Both the position numbers and the translations under genes were made by a program. From contig NZ_CP113264.1 of the NCBI RefSeq assembly GCF_026642255.1, positions 1-64,000 on the forward strand: a DNA stretch of 64,000 bases, in the 5' to 3' direction. The notes below the pieces were generated by a model. That model had not been told where the DNA came from. It saw nothing but the letters and a program-made list of their open reading frames with translations, and made no database searches. This document shows, in pieces, positions 49,443 through 57,070 of this stretch (position 1 is its first letter; every line of letters begins with the position of its first letter). The stretch is from Streptomonospora nanhaiensis (GTDB lineage Bacteria; Actinomycetota; Actinomycetes; Streptosporangiales; Streptosporangiaceae).

Positions 49443-50733
49443 CGGACGCCAATCTCCCGGACTGCGCCTTGGCCAGTGCGCGCGTCTCCTCGAAATCCTC
49501 GGTGAAGACGCCCGAGGGCCAGTAGTCCAGGTTGCCGAGACGGTCGATGCCGATACGGCGAGCTGAGGCCGACCCGTTGGCGTGCTCCACGAAGTACAGG
49601 GAGATGTCGTCGGGGTCCACCTTGCCCTCCGCGATACGCCTGCGGATGCGCAGGAGGAAGGTCTCGCTGTGCGTCTCGATGAGGAAGCGCGTCCTTCTCC
49701 TGCTGATGGCGGAGAGGAAGAGGTCGGCGACATCGGCGTGCGCGGACGGGTGCAGGTGGAGTTCGGGCTCCTCGACGATCTCCAGGACATCGTGGAAGAG
49801 AGGGCGAGGACCGACCTCGTCCAGGGCGCGCTGGACGAGGAGGGGCAGCATCTGGACGACGCCGGTCCCGGCGTCTCCCAGGCTGACCTGTACAGAGGGG
49901 TCGTGGACGGAGGTGAGGTGGACGGAGTACATCCCGATCCCGTGGTCGGTGATGCCCGCCTCCCACCCGAGGATGTTCTCGGCGAGGACGCGGTTGAGAG
50001 CGCGGAGGATCTTCCCCTGGCCGCGCACGGCGTCGTTCGCGAGGATGTCCAGGGCGTCCTCGCCCGTCGCTCCCACGGTTCGCGGGGCGCCGGACGGCAG
50101 TCGGCGGACTCTCTCGGGGCGTTTCCTGAAGGGGCCGATGTACCGGATCTCGTCGAACCCCTGGATCAGCGATCTCCGCGCCTGTGAGTACAGGCTCGAT
50201 GAATCCGGAACGTAGTGTGACCCCGGGGCGATCCCACGGAACTTGAGTCGTTCGACGGAGACCTCGTCCCCTTGTCGTACCTCATACTGCTGAGGAGCTC
50301 CCCAGGGCGAGGACTCGTCCGGTCTCCAGCGGAGGTCGACACTCTCGTCCTGCCCGCTCCAGGAGAACCTCTCCACGACCTGCGCGTGCCATTCGTCCAC
50401 GTCCTGGAGCGAGACCTCGAAATGTTTCTCCCCACCCTCACGGTCCACCAGGTCCATCGTGAAGGTGACGCGCTGGTGCGGCCGTTGGCCGTGTACCAGG
50501 TCTTGGAAACTAGGGGCGTCGTCCCCCAGCCATTCCAGGTTGAGGGGCTGGATCGAGTGGTCTAAACGCCGGGCCCCCGTGAGGAGACCCGTCGACATCA
50601 CCAGGGGTGCCCTGACCAGAGCGCTCTTCCCCGAGTTGTTCCGTCCCAGGACGACGGTGATCTTCCCCAGCTCGACCTCCTGCTCGTCGGGGAAGCACCG
50701 GTAGTTCTGCACCGTGAAGCGCGAGAGAGGCAT
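49432..50733 (-). CDS. AAA ATPase, OLD/DUF3696-like, first gene of candidate defence set
   Basis: The 433-residue SMC/OLD-type ATPase begins MPLSRFTVQNYRCFPDEQEV and has Walker A GRNNSGKSA (30-38), the signature-like VSLGDAGTGVVQMLPLLVQ, Walker B EIVEEPELHLHPSAHADVAD and the H-loop FLIETHSETFLLRIRRR. The last part (GKVDPDDISLYFVEH) recalls DUF3696. Such ATPases power many two- and three-gene anti-phage systems. ATG at 50733. Confidence 0.85.
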   Translation of the reverse strand: MPLSRFTVQNYRCFPDEQEVELGKITVVLGRNNSGKSALVRAPLVMSTGLLTGARRLDHSIQPLNLEWLGDDAPSFQDLVHGQRPHQRVTFTMDLVDREGGEKHFEVSLQDVDEWHAQVVERFSWSGQDESVDLRWRPDESSPWGAPQQYEVRQGDEVSVERLKFRGIAPGSHYVPDSSSLYSQARRSLIQGFDEIRYIGPFRKRPERVRRLPSGAPRTVGATGEDALDILANDAVRGQGKILRALNRVLAENILGWEAGITDHGIGMYSVHLTSVHDPSVQVSLGDAGTGVVQMLPLLVQRALDEVGPRPLFHDVLEIVEEPELHLHPSAHADVADLFLSAISRRRTRFLIETHSETFLLRIRRRIAEGKVDPDDISLYFVEHANGSASARRIGIDRLGNLDYWPSGVFTEDFEETRALAKAQSGRLASDDR

Positions 50734-50770
50734 GGCGCCAACTCTAGGGCCGACCGATCCGGCTGTCCCA

Positions 50771-50784
50771 CGGAACCGGTTCCG
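50771..50784. promoter_or_regulatory. Palindrome upstream of ATPase set
   Basis: CGGAACCGGTTCCG, a perfect 14-base palindrome 38 bases before the ATPase start on the minus strand; candidate operator. Confidence 0.4.
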
Positions 50785-50857
50785 CGGAGTTGCCCGGCTG
50801 TGCGTCGCCCAGCGCAGGAGACGGCGCCCCCAGCGGCGGCTCCGCCGTGGACGCCCG

Positions 50858-50905
50858 CCTGCCGACATGTCGACATCCCGCCCCGTCGGCCGACCGGCAC
50901 GCCGC
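50858..50905. repeat. Octamer-period TGTCG repeat
   Basis: CCTGCCGA, CATGTCGA, CATCCCGC, CCCGTCGG, CCGACCGG, CACGCCGC in register, in the 208-base gap between paaZ and the ATPase gene. Confidence 0.55.
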
Positions 50906-50941
50906 CCTCCCGGGCGACGTACCGACCGACCCGCGCCGGCC

Positions 50942-52978
50942 CTACTCCCCCTCGCCCTTGGCGACCAGGGTGAGAACGTCGTACGTGGCGACGGGCTCGT
51001 CGTCCTGGTTCGTGACCACGGCGTCCCAGCGCACCTCGCCGTAGTCGGCGTTCGAGCGCGGGGTGATCTGCTTGGCGGTCAGCGTCACCCGGATGGTGGC
51101 GTCCTCCTTCACGGGGGTGAGGAAGCGCAGGTTGTCCACCCCGAAGTTGGCCAGCACGGGGCCCGGCGCCGGGTCGACGAACAGGCCCGCCGCGAGCGAG
51201 ACCACCAGGTAGCCGTGCGCCACGATCCCGCCGAACAGCGGGTTGGCCGCCGCGGCCTCCTCGTCGGTGTGCGCGTAGAACGTGTCACCGGTGAACTCGG
51301 CGAAGTGGTCGATGTCGGCGCGGGTGACGGTACGCTCCGCCGAGGCGATCGTGTCGCCGATCCGCAGCTGGGTCAGGTCCTTGCGGAACGGGTGCACGTC
51401 GTCCACCGTCCGCCGGGACCCGGTGGTCCAGTGGCCGGTGATCGCGGTGACCATGTCCGGCGGGGCCTGGATCGCGGTGCGCTGCATGTGGTGCTTGACG
51501 CCGCGCACGCCGCCCAGCTCCTCGCCGCCGCCCGCGCGGCCGGGTCCGCCGTGCACCAGGACGGGCAGCGGCGAGCCGTGGCCCGTGGACTCCTTGGCGT
51601 CGTCCCGGTTGAGGACCAGGATCCGGCCGTGCCACGGGGCCAGCCCGAGGACGACCTCGCGCGCGACGTCCGGGTCGTTGGTGACGAGGGAGCCCACCAG
51701 GCTGCCCCGGCCGCGCGCGGCCAGCTCCACCGCGTCGGCCACGCCGGAGTAGGTGATCACGGTGCTGACCGGCCCGAACGCCTCCACGTCGTGCGGTTCC
51801 GCGGCCCCCGGCTCGGCGCGCAGCAGGACCGGTGACATGAACGCCCCCGCTTCGGCGTCGGCCCCGGCGACCTCGACGCCGTCGGGGTCGCCGAAGACGA
51901 CCGTGCTGGAGGAGCGCAGCGCCTTGACCGCCTTGCGGACCTCCTCGCGCTGGTCGAGCGAGGCCAGCGGCCCCATCCGGGCCTCGGGGTCGTCGGCCGC
52001 GCCCACGACCACCTTGGACAGGCGGTCGACCAGGGCCCCGGTGACGGCGTCCGCCATCGCCTCGGGCACGATCACCCTGCGGATGGCCGTGCACTTCTGG
52101 CCGGCCTTGACGGTCATCTCGGTGACGACCTGCTTGACGTACAGGTCGAACTCGGGGTCCTCCGGCGTCACGTCCGGACCGAGGATCGAGCAGTTGAGCG
52201 AGTCGGCCTCGACGTTGAGCTGCACGCCGCCGCCGACGACGTTCGGGTGGCTGCGCAGGGTCGCGCCGGTCGCCGCGGAGCCGGTGAAGCCGACGATGTC
52301 CTGCGCGCCCAGGTGGTCCAGCACGCCGCGCGCGCTGCCCGCGAGGAACTGGAGCGAGCCCTCGGGGAGGAGCCCGGACCCGACCATGCGGCGCACGACC
52401 GCGGCCGTGAGGTAGGCGGTCTGGCTGGCGGGCTTGACGATGCTCGGCATGCCCGCGAGGAACGCGGGGGCGAACTTCTCCAGCATGCCCCACACGGGGA
52501 AGTTGAAGGCGTTGATCTGCACGGCCACGCCAGGCCGCGAGGTGTACACGTGCTGGCCGACGAAGGTGCCCTGGCGCCCCAGCTGTTCCAGGGGACCGTC
52601 CAGGATGACCGTCGCGTTGGGCAGCTCGCGCCGGCCCTTGCCGGAGTAGCTGAAGAGGGTGCCGAACCCGCCGTCGACGTCGACCATGGTGTCGCGCTTG
52701 TTGGCGCCGGTCCGGTACGAGAGCGCGTAGAACTCGTCCTTGTGCTCGGTGAGGTGCTTGGCGAGCTCCTTGAGGATGATCGCGCGCTGGTGGAAGGTCA
52801 GCCGCCGCAGGGCGGGGCCGCCGACGCGGCGGGCGTGGTCGACCATCCCGGCGACGTCGAGGCCGGCGGCCGAGATGCGGGCGACGGTCTCCCCCGTGTT
52901 CGCGTCGGCCAGGGGCACGCCCTCGTCCGCGGGGGCGAACCACGATCCCTGCGCGTAGCTCTCCAGTACTTCGGACAC
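50942..52978 (-). CDS. paaZ: Bifunctional PaaZ (oxepin-CoA hydrolase / semialdehyde dehydrogenase)
   Basis: A 678-residue enzyme of the phenylacetyl-CoA pathway. The N-terminal aldehyde dehydrogenase (1 to about 520) has catalytic Cys296 in GQKCTAIRR and Glu257 in LNVEADS, with the oxidised CoA-semialdehyde as its known family substrate. The C-terminal MaoC-type hydratase (about 540-678) has FTGDTFYAHTDEEAA and NPLFGGIVAHGYLV with the Asp/His dyad. Length and domain order match PaaZ. No other paa gene is in the window. A PaaR-like dyad precedes it. Confidence 0.94.
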   Translation of the reverse strand: MSEVLESYAQGSWFAPADEGVPLADANTGETVARISAAGLDVAGMVDHARRVGGPALRRLTFHQRAIILKELAKHLTEHKDEFYALSYRTGANKRDTMVDVDGGFGTLFSYSGKGRRELPNATVILDGPLEQLGRQGTFVGQHVYTSRPGVAVQINAFNFPVWGMLEKFAPAFLAGMPSIVKPASQTAYLTAAVVRRMVGSGLLPEGSLQFLAGSARGVLDHLGAQDIVGFTGSAATGATLRSHPNVVGGGVQLNVEADSLNCSILGPDVTPEDPEFDLYVKQVVTEMTVKAGQKCTAIRRVIVPEAMADAVTGALVDRLSKVVVGAADDPEARMGPLASLDQREEVRKAVKALRSSSTVVFGDPDGVEVAGADAEAGAFMSPVLLRAEPGAAEPHDVEAFGPVSTVITYSGVADAVELAARGRGSLVGSLVTNDPDVAREVVLGLAPWHGRILVLNRDDAKESTGHGSPLPVLVHGGPGRAGGGEELGGVRGVKHHMQRTAIQAPPDMVTAITGHWTTGSRRTVDDVHPFRKDLTQLRIGDTIASAERTVTRADIDHFAEFTGDTFYAHTDEEAAAANPLFGGIVAHGYLVVSLAAGLFVDPAPGPVLANFGVDNLRFLTPVKEDATIRVTLTAKQITPRSNADYGEVRWDAVVTNQDDEPVATYDVLTLVAKGEGE

Positions 52979-53022
52979 GTGACGGTCCTCTCCTCGGGCT
53001 GCGGGTCTTCCGGAACAGTATT

Positions 53023-53044
53023 ACAGACCGATCGTTCAGTAAAT
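53023..53044 (-). promoter_or_regulatory. PaaR/TetR-like operator upstream of paaZ
   Basis: A 22-base imperfect dyad with core ACCGATCGTTCAGT, 45-66 bases before the paaZ start, agreeing with the same pattern as the site at 25043. Symmetry is weaker (about 6 of 11 positions). Confidence 0.4.
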
Positions 53045-53247
53045 AGGAATCGAGGGGGGCGTCCGTCCTCCACCAGGGATTTCACGCACGTCCACCGCAG
53101 GCCGGGCCCCTCCGTCGGGCGGAGTGGAAGCCCACCCGCTCCCCCGGCCCCGGGCGTCCCACCCGCCCCGGTCGCGGCCCGGCACGAACCCCGCACCGTC
53201 CCCGGCCCGGAACAGCTCCGGTCGGGGCCCGAACCCGGACACCGCAC

Positions 53248-53279
53248 GCCGAAACGACACGTCGATTTGTCGACATTTC
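53248..53279. repeat. Octamer repeat, left copy flanking sigma operon
   Basis: GCCGAAAC, GACACGTC, GATTTGTC, GACATTTC. A near copy lies at 55141-55172 on the other side of the sigma factor operon. No gene is seen in the rest of the 52979-53367 gap. Confidence 0.6.
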
Positions 53280-53367
53280 CCACGGGGGTGCGGGAGGGCC
53301 CCGAGCCGCCCTGTAACATCCGGCCCCCGCCGGACAGAAGTAGGTGACACCGCACGGAAGGAAGCCG

Positions 53368-53937
53368 ATGACCAGAGACAGGGACGACGGGGAGTCCGCC
53401 GAAGGGCAGTTCACCCGGTTCTTCGAGCGGCACTACGACGACGTCCGCCGCTACGCCCTCCGACGTCTCGGCCCCGACCACGCCGACGACGTCGCCTCCG
53501 AGACCTTCGGCGTCGCCTGGCGCAGGTTCGACCACCTGCCCAAGGACCAGCCGCTCCCCTGGCTGTACGGGGTGGCGCGCAACGTGGTCCGTGCCCGGTC
53601 GCGCATCGGAGGCCGGCGCGCCGAGGTGTCCCTCCCTTTCGAGGAGGCGTCCGCGCTGGTGCCGACGGAACCGGACACCACCCGCCGGGTCGAGGAACGC
53701 GACGAGGCGCTCCGCGCCCTCGGCCGGCTGAGCGACAAGGACCGCGAACTCGTGATGCTCCTCGCCTGGGAGGGCCTGGAGCTGGCGGAGGCCGCCAGGG
53801 TCCTGGGCTGCACCACGGCCACCGCGCGGGTGCGCCTCTTCCGCGCCCGCCGCCGGATCGAGGGGCTCCTCGATCCGCCGCCACCCGCTCCCGCGCACAG
53901 CCCGACCGCCCCGAGAGTCCCCGTGGAGAAATCATGA
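53368..53937 (+). CDS. ECF-type RNA polymerase sigma factor
   Basis: The 189-residue sigma factor has region 2 FERHYDDVRRYALRRLGPDHADDVASETFGVAWRRFDHLP and region 4 LGRLSDKDRELVMLLAWEGLELAEAARVLGCTTATARVRLFRARRRI. The Pro-rich tail is short. It overlaps the next gene by ATGA and is most likely controlled by that gene's membrane product. GGAAGGAAG ribosome site before ATG 53368. Confidence 0.93.
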   Translation: MTRDRDDGESAEGQFTRFFERHYDDVRRYALRRLGPDHADDVASETFGVAWRRFDHLPKDQPLPWLYGVARNVVRARSRIGGRRAEVSLPFEEASALVPTEPDTTRRVEERDEALRALGRLSDKDRELVMLLAWEGLELAEAARVLGCTTATARVRLFRARRRIEGLLDPPPPAPAHSPTAPRVPVEKS

Positions 53938-55001
53938 GCCGCACCGACACCGAAGCCGTCCGCGCGCTCCTCGCCGCGCACGACCCCGCCGCATCCGTCC
54001 GCTCCGACCCCGCGCGCCGCGCACTCTCCCGGAACCAGGCGTTCGCCTCGGTCCACCGCCAGCGGCGCGTGTACCGCCTCGTCCCCCGGCGTCCCGTGTT
54101 CCGGGTCGCCCTGGGCGCCGTCGCCGCCCTCGCGGCGGTGGCCGTGGTCGTGCCGTTCGCGTTCGGCTCCGCGCAGCCCGCGTACGCCGGGCCGCCGCCC
54201 GCACCGCTGGAGGTCCCCCTGACCGACCTGGAGCCCGGGAGCGAACGGCTGCTCGCCCTGGCCGAGGCCGCCGAGGGGCAGCCCGCTCCTCCCAGGCCCG
54301 GGGACGTCGCCTACGTGCGCACCTCCCAGTGGACCCTCACCTACTCGCAGGACCTGGACACGGCCGAGGAGGGGTGGGGCGTCCTCCCCGTGCGGGACGA
54401 GGTGTGGCGGACCCCCCACGAGTCCGGCCTGCAGATCGAGACCCCGAGCGTCCCCGACCACCTGGGCGGCGATCCGAACCCGGTCCAGCGCCTGTTCGAG
54501 GACGGGCCCACCGAGTGGGAGTGGGGCGGCGGCGAGGGGGGGAACGGCATGTTCTTCTCCGTGGAGCCCGGCTCCCTCTCCACCGACCCCGGGGTGCTGG
54601 CCGACCAGCTGCACGGGGCGGGCTCGGACCTCGCCGACACCGGGTCCGGGGCGAGGCTCTTCTACGCCCTCCAGCAGCTGTACGGGGAGGCGCCGGTGGA
54701 GCCCGGGGTGCAGGCCGCGGTGCTCCGCGTCCTCGCCGAGGAGGACGACGTGATGTTCGCCGGGACCGCGCGCGACCGCGAGGGCCGGGAGGGCCTGCTG
54801 TTCGTCGTCGAGGAGAGCGAGGGGGGCGGGACCCTCCTGGAGCGTCGGATCATGTTCGACGAGGGGACGGGGCAGCCGCTCTACCACGAGACCCTCACCG
54901 TGGAGTCGCCGTCCGAGCCGGACGCGGAGCTGCCCCGGGTGAACAACTACACGGTCCTCGTGGAGTCCGCGTGGGTCCCGGAGGTCGGCGACACGCCGTG
55001 A
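53934..55001 (+). CDS. CU044_5270-type membrane protein, sigma partner
   Basis: The 355-residue protein has a cytoplasmic N-terminal 60 residues with anti-sigma-like helices, one membrane segment (FRVALGAVAALAAVAVVVPFAFG) and a large outer domain (PGDVAYVRTSQWTLTYSQDL, RRIMFDEGTGQPLYHETLTVES). It resembles the actinobacterial CU044_5270 family that always follows an ECF sigma gene; an anti-sigma or sensing role is inferred. No zinc HxxxCxxC motif is seen. Confidence 0.82.
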   Translation: MSRTDTEAVRALLAAHDPAASVRSDPARRALSRNQAFASVHRQRRVYRLVPRRPVFRVALGAVAALAAVAVVVPFAFGSAQPAYAGPPPAPLEVPLTDLEPGSERLLALAEAAEGQPAPPRPGDVAYVRTSQWTLTYSQDLDTAEEGWGVLPVRDEVWRTPHESGLQIETPSVPDHLGGDPNPVQRLFEDGPTEWEWGGGEGGNGMFFSVEPGSLSTDPGVLADQLHGAGSDLADTGSGARLFYALQQLYGEAPVEPGVQAAVLRVLAEEDDVMFAGTARDREGREGLLFVVEESEGGGTLLERRIMFDEGTGQPLYHETLTVESPSEPDAELPRVNNYTVLVESAWVPEVGDTP

Positions 55002-55007
55002 CCCCCG

Positions 55008-55044
55008 GCGGGGGCGGGGCCGCGCGCACGGCCCCCGCCCCCGC
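55008..55044 (+). terminator. Terminator after sigma operon
   Basis: GCGGGGGCGGGGCCG (55008-55022) pairs with 55029-55044 with one bulged C, six bases past the stop. Confidence 0.7.
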
Positions 55045-55140
55045 TCCGGGACCGTCCCGACTCGCTCCGGACGGTCCCGAACCCGGCAGGGGCGCGGTCC
55101 CGAACCGGCTGCGGCCCGGTACGGAACCCGGGCGCCGGAC

Positions 55141-55180
55141 GCCGAAACGACTCGTCGCCATGTCGACATTTCGAGCGGAA
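55141..55180. repeat. Octamer repeat, right copy flanking sigma operon
   Basis: GCCGAAAC, GACTCGTC, GCCATGTC, GACATTTC, GAGCGGAA. The first 32 bases match 53248-53279 at 28 positions. Confidence 0.6.
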
Positions 55181-55222
55181 CGCCCGGCCGGGGCGCGGCC
55201 GGTCCGCACCGCCCGCGAGCCG

Positions 55223-55278
55223 GCAGGCCGCCGTATCGCCGTGTTGCCGTGTCGCTGTGTCGACCTACGGCGTCGTCG
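55223..55278. repeat. Octamer-period TGTCG repeat
   Basis: GCAGGCCG, CCGTATCG, CCGTGTTG, CCGTGTCG, CTGTGTCG, ACCTACGG, CGTCGTCG in register, ending at the YbaK stop. Confidence 0.7.
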
Positions 55279-55279
55279 G

Positions 55280-55798
55280 TCACCTCGTGAGGGCGAGCAC
55301 CTCCGCGCCCCGGAGCCCGGCGAGCACCTTGCCCGGCACCAGGAGCTTGGAGCGGCGCAGGCCGCTGCCGACGACCACCTCGGCCGCGGCCGCGACGGCC
55401 TCGTCCACCAGGACCGGCCACCCCTCGGGCAGGCCGAGCGGGGTGATCCCGCCGTACTCCATGCCGGTCAGCCCGGTCGCCTCGTCCATGGGGGCGAACG
55501 ACGTCTTGCGGGCGCCCAGGTGGCGGCGCACGACCCCGTTGACGTCGGCGCGCCGGTCGGCGGGCACCATGCACGCCGCGTAGGACAGCTCGCCACCGCG
55601 CTTGGCGGCGACGACCACGCAGTTCGCGCTGGTCCCCAGGGGCATCCCGTACGCCTCGCAGAACTCCGCGGTGTCGGCGAGACCCGGGTCGATCTCCGCC
55701 ACGCGGACCTCACCGGCCCCCCGGACGGCGTCGAGGACGGGAGCGGCCAGCAGGTCGGGGCGCTCGTCGGCGGGCACCCAGTGCAGTTCGGCGGACAT
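55280..55798 (-). CDS. YbaK/EbsC-type aminoacyl-tRNA editing protein
   Basis: The 172-residue product fits the YbaK domain: AEFCEAYGMPLGTSANCVVVAAKRGGE, ACMVPADRRADVNGVVRRHLG, TSFAPMDEATGLTGMEYGGITPLGLP. These proteins hydrolyse mischarged tRNA, such as Cys-tRNA(Pro), in trans. ATG at 55798 with GAGGTG upstream. Confidence 0.87.
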   Translation of the reverse strand: MSAELHWVPADERPDLLAAPVLDAVRGAGEVRVAEIDPGLADTAEFCEAYGMPLGTSANCVVVAAKRGGELSYAACMVPADRRADVNGVVRRHLGARKTSFAPMDEATGLTGMEYGGITPLGLPEGWPVLVDEAVAAAAEVVVGSGLRRSKLLVPGKVLAGLRGAEVLALTR

Positions 55799-55950
55799 GA
55801 CACACCTCAGGTCGTCGGATGGAGGACAGGGACAGGTTAGCGAGCCCGTCGGCCCCCGCCCGGACCGGCAGTCCGGACCGAGATCCTGGATTCGCCCCTG
55901 GTGGCGCGCGTCGGCCCCCCGGGCCGGCGGACCGGCGCGGGCGGGAGGGG

Positions 55951-56952
55951 TCAGGCCGGAGGACCGCCGCGACGGCGCCCCCGGGAGCCGTCCGGCCCGG
56001 AGACGGCGCCCAGCGCCAGTTCCGCGAGCCCCTCGGCCCGGTACCCGGGCCAGCCGTGGACCGCCTCCAGGTACTCCGCCGGAATCGCCGAGGCGCCCCA
56101 GCGGGCGCCGAGCAGGGCCCCGGCGATCGCCGCCACGGTGTCGGTGTCGTTGCCCGCCCGGACCGCGGCCCGCACCGCGGGCACGAACCCGTCGGGCTCG
56201 CCCACCACCGCCGACCAGGCCGCCTGGAGCGCGCTCACCACGAAACCGTTGTTCCCGAAGAAGTGCGGCGGGTGCTCCTCGGCCTCGTCCAGCCAGGCGG
56301 ACCACCGGCCGCGCCGGTCCCGCGACAGCAGCTCCAGGCCGCCGCGGACCCCGGCCGTGTCGCCGTGGACGACCGCGTGCCGCACGCCCTCGCACCACAG
56401 CACACACGCCTCGGAGGCCAGCGGGTCCCCGTGGGTGAGCCTGCTGTACCTGTCGGCGGCGACCGCCAGACCGTCCGGGTCGTCCAGGTAGGCCAGGGCG
56501 AGCGGGCCCGTGCGCATCAGGGACCCGTTCCCGGCACTGCGGACCCCCTCCTCGAAGCGCTGGGCCGAGAACCGCGCCATCACCTCGGCCACCCGGGGCG
56601 TCCCGAAGGCGTGACCCGACCCCCGCATCACCGCGCTGGTCTGGTTCCCGATGTCGGAGGCGCCGTCGCGCGCCCAGTCCAGGAAGGCGTCCGCGGTACG
56701 GCACAGCGCCTCGTCCGACAGGGGGTCCGCGTGGTCGCGCAGGGTGAGGGCGATGCACACCGCCATCTGGGTGTCGTCGGAGTACTCCCCCGGCGCGTAC
56801 GGCCCGAGCCCGCCGCCCACCATCCGGGGGACGTGGTCCGCCGCCAGGGCCGGGCCGAATTCGTAGGGCACCCCCAGGGCGTCGCCGCAGGCCGCGCCGA
56901 GGAGGACGCCGGCGGCGCGGTCGTCCGCGCTTCCGGGAGGGGGCAGGTTCAC
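55951..56952 (-). CDS. ADP-ribosylglycohydrolase family protein
   Basis: The 333-residue product has the Mg2+ motifs of the DraG/ARH family: GVLLGAACGDALGVPYEF, GEYSDDTQMAVCIALTL and AGNDTDTVAAIAGALLGARWG. The family removes ADP-ribose from proteins, tRNA or small molecules. GTG at 56952 is taken as the start; an earlier ATG at 57018 is possible. Divergent from the pseudokinase gene with about 118 bases between. Confidence 0.9.
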   Translation of the reverse strand: MNLPPPGSADDRAAGVLLGAACGDALGVPYEFGPALAADHVPRMVGGGLGPYAPGEYSDDTQMAVCIALTLRDHADPLSDEALCRTADAFLDWARDGASDIGNQTSAVMRGSGHAFGTPRVAEVMARFSAQRFEEGVRSAGNGSLMRTGPLALAYLDDPDGLAVAADRYSRLTHGDPLASEACVLWCEGVRHAVVHGDTAGVRGGLELLSRDRRGRWSAWLDEAEEHPPHFFGNNGFVVSALQAAWSAVVGEPDGFVPAVRAAVRAGNDTDTVAAIAGALLGARWGASAIPAEYLEAVHGWPGYRAEGLAELALGAVSGPDGSRGRRRGGPPA

Positions 56953-57057
56953 GGGGGCCTCGCAACGTTTGGGTACCGGGGACTGCGACTCGACCCTATC
57001 CACAGGAACTGTCCGCATCCGGCCCGGACGGGGACGAAACGTGATGGTGCGTAGCCG

Positions 57058-57063
57058 TAGAAT
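57058..57063 (+). promoter_or_regulatory. Candidate leaderless -10 of pseudokinase gene
   Basis: TAGAAT ends 7 bases before the ATG at 57071, and no ribosome site is evident between, so the message may be leaderless, which is common in actinomycetes. Confidence 0.45.
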
Positions 57064-57070
57064 CCGTCCC

